DNA of 64,000 nucleotides, from assembly GCA_964019155.1 (NCBI GenBank), contig OZ025243.1, positions 4,601,686-4,665,685 on the forward strand. The letters are read 5' to 3'. The notes under the pieces were generated by a model, which saw nothing but the letters and a program-made list of their open reading frames with translations, had not been told where the DNA came from and ran no database searches. The stretch is from Osedax fenrisi. Its lineage: Eukaryota; Annelida; Polychaeta; Sabellida; Siboglinidae. Both the position numbers and the translations under genes were made by a program. This document shows, piece after piece, positions 1 to 12,362 of the stretch (position 1 is the first letter of the stretch; each line of letters opens with the position of its first letter).

Positions 1-101
1 CATTTTTAATATTTATAAAAATAAAATATTATCAGAAAGCATTAACTAATTATATCAAATACATAGAAATATAATAGAACACAAATTAAATAAATACAAA
101 C

Positions 102-183
102 CGATACCATACAAATGAACATGTGAACACTGAAATACCAAATAAAACTGCAATTCCAATAAATATTTTAACTAATGTATCAC
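102..183 (-). CDS. Receptor exon: transmembrane segment
   Basis: The exon is entered in phase 1 after TATAG and left in phase 2 at the donor GTTTGT. It encodes about 20 hydrophobic residues (VKIFIGIAVLFGISVF) followed by WYR, a single-pass helix with the start of the cytoplasmic side. Its position directly after the WPGG...PICG exon is where receptor guanylate cyclases have their membrane span. The next exon is outside the window. Confidence 0.85.
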
Positions 184-774
184 CTATAGGTATAATAAAT
201 ATATTATAATTATTATAATATATAATGTAATTTTGTTTTAATATATACGAAAATAGGCATATGTGCAACTCGGAGGTGTATAATAAATAAAATATAAACA
301 TAGTATATACACAATCAATTGTTGTCTACGAAAATAATGATAATAATAATTAGGTTATAAAATCCCATCAAATATAATCTCTAGATGTCTGATATATGAT
401 GATATTTATAATATTTGTGAATGAATTCAATGGAAGTTATGAGATATTTGTATGATGATGTAATAATATGAATTACATATGGCATTCATCCTTAAAATGG
501 ATATTGAGGGTATTACGAATAGAGGACCATATATGATTGGAATGATCTATGCATTGTGTTTGATAATTAATAATGATTTGTTACATAAGATATATATTGA
601 GTTACATGATAATAATGTTTTAATCATAATATATATATATATATATATAAATATTATCTAATTTTATGAAGTTATTTTTCCCAATTAATATAATTTGAAT
701 TTACTTAATTACAAAATACGTAAATATGTTATGTAATATTTGTAACGAAATATAATAATTTAAAAATATTATAG

Positions 775-806
<32 letters not shown>

Positions 807-1163
807 CATATATTATATATTATATATATATATTAATGTATTTAAATATATTAATATTCTCAAAATTTCTGCATAATATAATTAGTTGATTAATACATAT
901 TGTTAATACAAGTATAGTAATAATAGCCTAATTCTTAAATATTTGTGTTCAATACATATTTAGTTTAAATTAGTAAAATGGAATTTAATCTGTTATCAAT
1001 ATTTAAATATAATCTATTACTTGAGTTAGTGCAGTTTTCATTTTTCCATCCACAAATTGGTGTTCCAAGTACTTGGTTAGTTTTTCCACCAGGCCAATAT
1101 ATTGGATGGTCTATCATAACTATTGTATGATCTCTGTTAATTAGATATAATATGTATGTATAT

Positions 1164-1224
<61 letters not shown>

Positions 1225-4200
1225 CAGTATTGTTATCCGTGGTATATTAAATATATATTATTATTATTAAATTATTACCATATTACTATTATTTTATTAT
1301 TTTTTTCTTCCCGAACGAGCGAAAGGGTCTATATGACCCTATTTTAGTGCAAATAAACCTAATATCATCATCATATATATTTTTGTTTAATTAATTATTA
1401 TAAAGATATATTATATACTTTAGAATACAATAATATATATATAATTATATATATATATATATAATTATATAATAAATAGTTTATTATGATTCTTTTATCT
1501 TACCTATATTACATTGTAAGGGAAACGGAGAACTGTTTATATCAATATTTTATTTAATGAATAACTATTTATATTAAGTCTATTAAGTGACGATATTATA
1601 ATCTATACATTAAGTTAACATACCCAGCTTATTGTACACTATATAATGTATAGTGTACATTGTAAATTCCTTAAGGAATATACATTTAAGTTTAAATTTT
1701 TAAATTTACATTTTAAGTATCCTTCATTCATACATAAAGAAATATGTGTGGATCAAAATGTATATATATATATATATACACCCCCTACATATCAAAAAAC
1801 TAATCAATAAATGTAAAAAGTTTCATAGTTTATCTAAATCTATCCCATCTTATTATGTAAAATGGCGGAGTTTGCAATTTAAACTTTATTCAGAAATTAA
1901 ACTTTATAATATAAAAACTGAAGAACATGCTCTTAATTCTAATGATAAATTTTCTTTTTTTAAATATATCAATTCCAAACTTAAGTCGAATAAACCTTTG
2001 TCTGTTCTCAGATCAAACTCAGATGGTTCTATTATAACCAATCACTCTGATATTCTGGAATGTTTATCCTTACAGTTTAATTCTGTATTTAATAATAATA
2101 CATCACCTGTACCGAATTTACCATCAATAATTTTTAAAAACACATTTGAATCATTTCCTTTATCACCTGAAACTATTAGAAAATTTCTTTGTTTTTTACC
2201 TAACAAGTTTAATAATTCTTCAGATGGTCTACCGAAAGGGGTATTAAAAATTCTCTCATTTGAGTTATGTGAACCTTTATCCATAATTTATAGTCGTTTC
2301 CTTAAGGAAGGCTATTGCCCAGATTTATGGAAACATTCCTACATTACACCTATATATAAGAAAGGTGACCCAACACTAGCTGAAAATTATAGACCAATTA
2401 GTATCTTACCGAGTTCTTTGATACTCTTTGAAAAAATTCTATCTAAGCATTTAATTTACTTCCTTCGAGATAATAATCTAATTAATGATAATCAATACGG
2501 TTTTCTTTCGGGTAAATCAACTGATCTTCAGTTATTAAAATTTTATCGAGACATATTTAAAGCTAAAGATAACTCTAAATCTTCGGATATTATCTATATT
2601 GATATGGCTAAGGCCTTTGACAAGGTATCGCATAAATTATTACTCCATAAACTATTTAATATTGGTATACAAGGAGATGTCCTGAAATGGATTAAATCTT
2701 ACCTATTTTATAGAATTCAAAGCGTTAAAATTGATAACAATATGTCTAAACCCCAAAAGGTAATTTCAGGTGTTCCACAAGGTTCTGTATTAGGACCAAT
2801 TCTATTTATAATATACATTAATGACCTTCCCGACTGTGTGGAGAAACCTTCATATACCTGTCTATTTGCTGATGATGCAAACATTGGCCATATTCTACAG
2901 TCATCTGATGATATACGTCTTCAACTAACACTTGCCAATATTGATAAATGGATGTAAACTTGGCAACTTGAACTAGCAACGTCCAAATGTAAAGTTATGC
3001 GTATTGGTAATTGTATCAACAAATCAAATTATTATCTTAATGATAATTTATTAAAATATTGTACATATTATAAAGATCTTGGTATAATATTCACAGATAA
3101 TCTAAAATTTTATACTCATATATCTGAGATATGTTCTAAAGCATATAGAATATCGAATATGATATTTAGATCTTTCATAACTAACCAGTACTCTCCTTTA
3201 GTATGTGCATACTTAACATATATACGACCAATTCTAGAGTATGGTTCTTCTGTATGGAATCCTCATTCTAACTATATTGGGTATAATGACTTACTTGAAA
3301 AAGTGCAAAGAAATTTTACTAAAAAATTATTTTATCGTTGTAATTTATCATATTTAAATTATTCTGATCGATTAACATTCTTAAATTTACATTCACTCTC
3401 CCAACGCAGAACTATTGCCGATCTTACTCTGGCTTATAAACTCATCAAAGGATTCGTTGATGTGCCGGTGTCGGAAATTATGAGTACATACGTATCATCT
3501 AGCAGGGGCCCGTCAATAAAAATAAGGAGAATGAAATCAAGGACCAAACCACTATTCAACTACTTTGGTAATAGAATATCTTCAGATTGGAACAAACTAC
3601 CCGATCTGATATTACAATGTGAAACTGTTTCTTCTTTTAAAGCCTTAATGATTCGTAGTATAATTAGATGAACAGAATTCTCTAATTCACTGTATTGATT
3701 ATGATGGTTTTGATGTCAGGATATGTCAACACCACTACATTAAGGGAATGACCAACCCTTGGGGCCTGATCCACCTCATATTGGTTATCCAACCTCTAAC
3801 CCGAGACCTCCGATCTTAATCGGTGTTATCTTTATGGTGGAGATGAGAGTTCTGATTTTCTTTTATGTTGTTTTCATTTTAATTCATATAATATGCTCAT
3901 ATTTGCATATAATATTCATATATCTTATGTTCGGCATGCATAAACCAAGGCGTTTTTTTTATTAATTATAAACCTATTGTAAATTTTGTACCATGTCGTT
4001 TTGGGTTTCAATTTTTATCTATTTTGTCTTCATTATTTTTGTTTATATATTTATTTTTTGTTTACCTAATAAACTATATATTATTATTATTATTATTATA
4101 TATATTATGAACAATTTCTAAGTAACTATTAATTTAAATAAATACGTGTTAATCTACCTGCTAAGAGAAATTATCATATTATATTTAAATTTATAATAAT

Positions 4201-4428
4201 ATTTAAATAAAATATAAATACATAAAACCGAATAATGTTAATATACTTAATATATAAAAAAGATAAATATATCTTACAATATAAAATATTATAATACCTT
4301 ATATTATATTTAATAACGTTATGAAAATCTCCATTGTGTAAATTCCTAACGACAAAATTTCTGATGGCATCACCATTTTCATCAATTGATACATCATTGC
4401 CACCGACTTCAAGAGGAGATATATATTA

Positions 4429-4466
<38 letters not shown>

Positions 4467-4790
4467 TGAAAACTTATATTATGCATTACTTTCTACATAA
4501 CTACGAATATTATCTAATAAGTTAATAACCTTTAAATGTTATGTTAAACATACGTTTTGCTATATTTATTGAGTCGTAATGTGAGATTCCATCCGAAAGA
4601 CTTTTATTCAATGCCACAGCATATAACCAAACTGCCTCGTATAACATCATCGCATAAATAATCGTATCCTTTATATATTCATAGTATTTTTGTATTAGTA
4701 TTATAATACAAGTCATATTCAGATTATAAAATTATATAAATTATATTTATATTTTTAGTTTGTATACATGTATCTGCAGATTAATAATAT

Positions 4791-4832
<42 letters not shown>

Positions 4833-5803
4833 CGATGTTAAAACAAACATCATCACTAATTTCTTTTTTAGTATATGTTCTGTTATTCCCTGATTGTTCA
4901 TTCAATTTTGTTTTTAAACGTTGTATAATCTCTTCATCGAATTTGACAGAATGGTTTAACTTTACAGTTATATCCAGTATGCCTATCCAGTTTTATTAGT
5001 ATTAGTGTATATATATATATATATATATATACGTATAATATGTCTACATATAAGTAATGACGTCTGATAACGAATGTATTTTTTATTTTTTATTTTACTC
5101 TTGAGTAATTTTATCGTATTCATCATTGTTTATAATATATAATAATATATTTAATTCAATAAATAATATTCATTATTATATAGTATATACACTATATATA
5201 TACAGCTTAATATCTAGAATTGGAAAATTCCGCTAATTTTAAGCGGGTAATATGGCCAATCATGATTTATTTAAGCCAATATATAGTAAAATACTAATAT
5301 TATATATAGTAGCTATAGCTACTAGTATACTATATAGTATATACCAAGGTATTTGAGTAAAATAGATTTTAAATATGCAATTTATATTTGTAATTTATAA
5401 TAAATATTAGTGGTTAATGTAATATATGTTTTATTAAACACATATTAATTTTTTTTAAAGTAAATCAAATTTATAAATTATTTAAAAAAAATTATTTATT
5501 ACTAAATATAAAAATAATGTTTAATTATTTATTCAAATTGTATTCACAATCATATATATATATATATATTATTTCTTGATTAATCATATATACACTATAT
5601 AGTTTATAAGTTACGCTGAGATATGCATACCATGGTATATACCATGGTATTACCATCGATATAAAGAAAGCGTATTTAATAGCGTAAACCTTTCTTTATA
5701 TCGATGGGTATTACTCATAATTTTCTTATATTTATTCCTATTATAATATTGGTAAATTAATATTTAGTACATGATTATTATGGAATAAGTATGTGTAGTC
5801 ATG

Positions 5804-5857
<54 letters not shown>

Positions 5858-6850
5858 TCTAGATATCATATACTATATAATATCTATGGTATTTAAATAA
5901 TTACATATAAATTAGTATTACCTTCGAATGCACTATACGATTGATCATGTACACGTTTTATCTGAGATTTATTCAATATAAGAGATTCTCTCTCAGACAA
6001 TTTAAATCTATTAATATAAGTTATATTTAAAATATATAATAAGATATCATAGTTAATAAGATATATTTATCAATTAAATCTACGAAAAATTAGTTGAATA
6101 GTATTGAATAATTAATATGTCTTTAATTTTATAATATTTAATATTTTAATTGATAACATACTTTAGTAGTAAAAAAAACAATAAATACTAAGAAATAAAG
6201 ATAATAATAATATCTATTTGATCATATTTGTTATATTATATAGATAATATATATTATTTACAATTATCATACATTATTTAAAATTATTATAGCAAATAAA
6301 AAAGTTAATTTATATATTAATATAAATTAATTATTAATATATCACCATATATTAATAATGTGTATGAATATTAATGATCGCATGCAATATGTATACAGAA
6401 CCTCGACGAGAGAATCACATCGATTGTGATGAAGGCATACGAGCCGTTCATTAAGCCCATATCGTAGGCGTGTAGCAAGAAGTCTCGCGTGTCTTCATTA
6501 TTGGCGCATATCAGAAACACTGATGACAATGAACAACGAGTTTAGTTGTTTTTATCTCGTTAATTATGATTAGATTCAAGCGAGTACATAGTATCGCTAC
6601 CTAATTATTTATTAGTATCATAACCATTACGTTTTTATATTATGAAAGGATGTTAACATGTATACGGTATAATGTAAACATATCTGAGAATATATAGTAG
6701 AATTATAAGACAAATCAAAAACTATATATGATCGTCATTTTCAAATAGAAAAACAAATATATGCGAATATTACCTACATTTATGTAAAATAAATACAAAT
6801 AAAAATCCCTTTGTTATACATTATTGTAAATGTACAAGTTATATATATTG

Positions 6851-6902
<52 letters not shown>

Positions 6903-8512
6903 TTATTAGTCTGTATCCATAATAATATAGTTTTACATACTTTAAATATATTTATTCCACAATAAAAAAAGTAACTATAGTTAATATATTCTTTATTATC
7001 TATATTCTAATATATTCTACATTATATATTATATATCATATATAATTTTTTTAAGAGTTAATAAACAGGATCCTGTTTATTTTGTATTTATATAGTACAT
7101 TACGTTTTATATACAAATATGTAAAATTGATGGGTATAACATATATACACACACACACATATATATATATATTTATTTGAATTTAATTAATAGATTAATG
7201 GTTTTATTAATAAAATTCATATATTCAAATATGGTATACCTTCTAGTCAGATACCTTAATACATACCTCTGGTATATTCTGTAAGCAATCTGATTTTTTC
7301 AAATTCCGTTTTCAGGTTGTGCTCTACGTTTTCGTTGAAGTAAGCAGAAACTCTCACTTTTAAATCAGCTTCTTCCAAAAATAACTAAATTAGATATTAT
7401 ATTTTTCATGTGATTAAAAATTACATAATTTTATTTTATATATATACAAGATTGATAATATTTAAATATGGATTAGCTATATATTTCCATAATTCATATG
7501 AAACTACCTATACATTAATTAATCTATTAAAATATACTAGTTTACAGATTATTTACTACTTATATTTATTACATTGAGATATTTTTTACTATCAAAAGCA
7601 TTATCATTAACATTATCTGTTTAATAATTGTTTAATTAATTAAAAGTAGTGCTACTATTTTAATAAGTATTAAAAATAACTTTAAGTAAACCTAAATAAT
7701 GTTATTAATCTTATAGATATTATTTCCATAACTTTATAAATATTATTATTTATAAAAGTAAACTGATTACATACTAACATTAAAAATAAATATTACACAT
7801 TCATTTTGTAATTATTATAAAACGAAAAATAAATATGAGTATAAATATATATGCAATATGATATTATACTACTACAATTATTTCTATAGAAAAATATACT
7901 ATGCGTATTTTATGTAAGTGGGTAAGGGAGTCTGTATTAAGCACATGTGTCAAAGTATAGATCCCTGTTTATTCTTGTTAATACAATATATCAAAGATTT
8001 AAAAATTTACATTTATTTCTTGTCATAATATTACCATATTTACAAAATTTCAAATAAATATATTAAATATTGAATAAGTTACTACAAATAGTAATTTATG
8101 GGTCGGTAATTGGAGAATTTCACTTATAATTGCATATTTAAATTTTTATACTGATAAAATACACATTTCTGGCTTTATAATAGCAACGCAGTGTATCTGG
8201 TTGATAAAGTTAATATTATGAAGTATGTATGCATCTTTAGTATATAATAAAGTAACACTATTAAATGACTGTAGCTCATAAAGCTCATGTAATTTCAACT
8301 TAGTAAATAATGTTATTATATGACCAATTCACATCTGTAAATACATGTATATATATATAAGTATTGCTACATGAAAATGACACAATAATATAACATACAC
8401 TAATAAATATATTAATAATTTTAAATAGACATGAATAGTATAGTAAGGCTATTTTTAAGTTAACTTTATAATTTATACAAAATTATTATAGATAACATAT
8501 TATATATTAAAT

Positions 8513-8563
<51 letters not shown>

Positions 8564-9947
8564 ATCTCCCTCCGATCCTGTTCCACTATATATTTTAAAC
8601 TTTACTCTGATTATCTATGTCCAACTATCTGTAACATCATATCATATTCCCTAAATTCCCGTAATGTCCCTTCCATTTTTAAACAAGCAATAATCACTCC
8701 CATTCTTAAAAAACCTTCACCCGATCCTGAATCACTTCTCAATTATCGCCGAATTTCTCAGCTATAGCTTCAATAGGTATACCTATTGGTGAGTACAATT
8801 TTGAAAAGAGTTGTCTATCGTCAACTAATACCTATTTAACCGCCAATAATCTCCATATTCTTCAACAAAGTGGTTTTCGCCGAGGACATTCCACAGAAAC
8901 AGCACTACAAAACGTAATTGATGTCATCACGTCTACCCTTAATACTAAAAATTGCTGTCAACTAGTAATGCTGGAAATATCCAGTACTTTCGATACGCTT
9001 GATCACAAAATTCTACTGTCCCGTCTACACCTAATTGGAGTTAGATACCTTGCCCTCTCATGGTTTACTTCATATCTATTTGACCGTAGTAGCAGTGTAA
9101 AAATATATAATTATGTGTCTTACCCTTATCCTATTAAATATGGTGTTCCCCAGGGATCATTACTCGGTCCTTCAATTTTCTCTATTTATGTATATCCACT
9201 ACCATCCATAATATATAAATATCTAAATATACATTACCATCTATATGCATAGGACATATAACTATATATGCTTCTTCCAACTAATTCATCACAAAGTCTC
9301 AATAATCAACTCTCTAATTGTGCTAATAACATTAAAGAATGGCTTATTTCTAATAATATTCTCCTTAATACCTCCAAAACTACATTGTTGAACCTTTCTC
9401 CATCACCAACTTATTTTCCTCCTTTTTTTTATTGATTTTCATAAATACATGTATATATATATCATTCATCTACATATATTTGAATATTTGAATATATTAT
9501 TATGTTACAATAATACCATTGGCAATAGTGTTACTTCAATAAGATATATTTAATCTTGAGTTTTTATAAATATATGTTTATGAATGAAATACATGTATTT
9601 TATAATATATTCATTATATATATATATATATGTATAGTAACGATTGTAATAACATATTAAAACTATAGTTATTATACTATATTATATATATATATATGAT
9701 ATTTATTAACATATATTTGACTAATATTTACTATATATATATATATATATATTATAATATTATTTTGTTTACTAATTTTATAAAATTATAGTTAATTGCA
9801 ATGTATAGTTTCAATTAATTTATGTACTTATATTTTATGTATTTATTTGTGTGTTCATACTATTTATTACTATTATAATGTGTATATAAATAAAAATGTT
9901 AAGTATACATTCCATAGAATCATATTTAAGTTGATAAAGTTACGTTC

Positions 9948-10002
<55 letters not shown>

Positions 10003-10638
10003 TTATAGGTATATAGTATATACTATATACTAATAAAATAAAATGTATTATTAGAAAAACACAAATATATAAATATATTTATAGAAAAGTCTATGCTACG
10101 TATTTAACGTATCATTGTGATTTATATACTTATTCCATTAACTTATCCATTTATTAAGTAGCTACTATTATTTACTATTGTTTACTATTGTTAACTATTG
10201 TTAACTAACTGTGATCCTATCAGAAGTGGTATCCCACTCCCTGTTAGTGGATGTTATAACAGATATGTGGTCCCAATTGAATTTCTTCATTATCTGTACT
10301 ATTAATGGTCCTATTGTTGAATACGAGGCCTGTCATATTATAACACTGTTAGTTTAATCGTATACATATAATTATATAATATATACTAATATTTTATTTT
10401 TATATTTTAGTTAATGTAACTATATTTTATTTTGTCATATAGTTTATTTAATAATTAAATTAGGTTAATAAATATTACAATATATATAATTTGTCAATAC
10501 AAAATCAATGTCAATAGAATTTTAAATATAGTCAGCGATTATTTATAAATTATTTAAGTCTCTGGTTTATAATCTACATAATTAATAAAATATATCATTA
10601 ATTATGTATTTTTATATATTACACACATATATATATAA

Positions 10639-10677
<39 letters not shown>

Positions 10678-10977
10678 TATAATTATTATTCTAATAAAAT
10701 AATAAATTCTTACTTAAGAAAAATAAGTAGATGACATAAAATGACATAAATGACATAAAATGACATAAATGACATAAAAGTAAATCATAAGATAAACCGT
10801 CCTTAATGAAACCTGTGTCCTGGCGAATGTAGGATACAACTTCTTATTGGACAATGTGGTCTGAGTGCAGCCGTAGCTTATCATCGGAATACCCCATCCG
10901 CTGCTTAGCAACGCTCCAGCCTCGCAGATGATATCGCATGCTGGACCTATTACATATGAATATGTATAAATATGTAA

Positions 10978-11020
<43 letters not shown>

Positions 11021-11318
11021 CATATCGAATTTGAATTGATTTTAATACTTAAATAAATTATAAATGATTTCTCAAAAATGTATATATAGTATACAAATAA
11101 TAAAAGTTGGTAAAACCATTAATGATAATGAAATAAAATAATTTATTTAATAGCGAGAGTTGATATGTATAGTTGTGTGTATAGAATATTATTAAATGCA
11201 ATGCATTTGGGACATATATATAACAATTATGGAGAGTGCATGAGTTGGATAGCATAATTGGGAGTATTGTCACCATTATTCCATTTAAATGTAAATGATT
11301 GTTATCTTTAAGGAATTT

Positions 11319-11394
<76 letters not shown>

Positions 11395-12318
11395 GTAATA
11401 CATATTATTATTATTATCATATTAGAATATAAAAAAAACTTATAATAAAATAAGAATAGAATAATACTATAAGTATACTAATATACATTAATATATTCAA
11501 AATCTATTTAATATAATTAAGTGTATATGAAATATAAATAAAAATATATATTTATAAAAAAATTTTATTTTATAATACATATTTTAGATTATCGCATGTG
11601 TATTAAATATGCTTAATATAGTTTATATACTATTCATATATAAATAACAATAGTTACGTAAAAATTGAATGATATCGATTGATTGATTTATTTAAAGTTT
11701 ATTTAAACACATTGATAAATAATAAATTATTTCTCAAAAGTGTATATATATAGAAATATAAATTATAAAAGTAAGTAAAACAATAAATACCATTAATAAT
11801 AATTAAATAAAATATAATAAACCGTATGTAAATTAATAAATAAAATAATAATAACAAACAATATTAGTATTACAGGTTGCCACCTGATATAAATTGTTGT
11901 ATATATTTCTTGAATGTTTTATGTGATTTTATAGATCTAATATAGGGTGGGAATGAATTTCATAGATTAGGTCCAATATAACTCTGTGCCAGTGTATTAT
12001 TTTTTGAGGGACGGAGAATAGGGGTAGATAGAAGATGAGATGCATGGTTTTTAAGATATTAAGGGAAGATCTTTGTACTAGAGAAGCATAAATATAGGAT
12101 AGAAAATTCGAAGAGTATATTGAGGAATGGAAATAGATAGTATGTGATTGACAGAACGTTTGTTAAATTGGAACCATTAACTTGTTATTTATATATATGA
12201 TAGTAACACATGTACATATATGTATTTAGAAAATGTTAGAAAAATCGTTAAAAGCAAGTAAAGTTCCGCTGCATATGTCATTATAGTGCATTTTTTATTA
12301 TAATACACATTATTAATA

Positions 12319-12362
<44 letters not shown>

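Noticed and set aside
2042..2284. Minus-strand 80-codon frame
   Set aside because: It is antisense to the LINE reverse transcriptase.
11058..11420. 120-codon minus-strand frame
   Set aside because: Half of it is (AT)n, and the rest is at best LINE-tail sequence with no protein signal.
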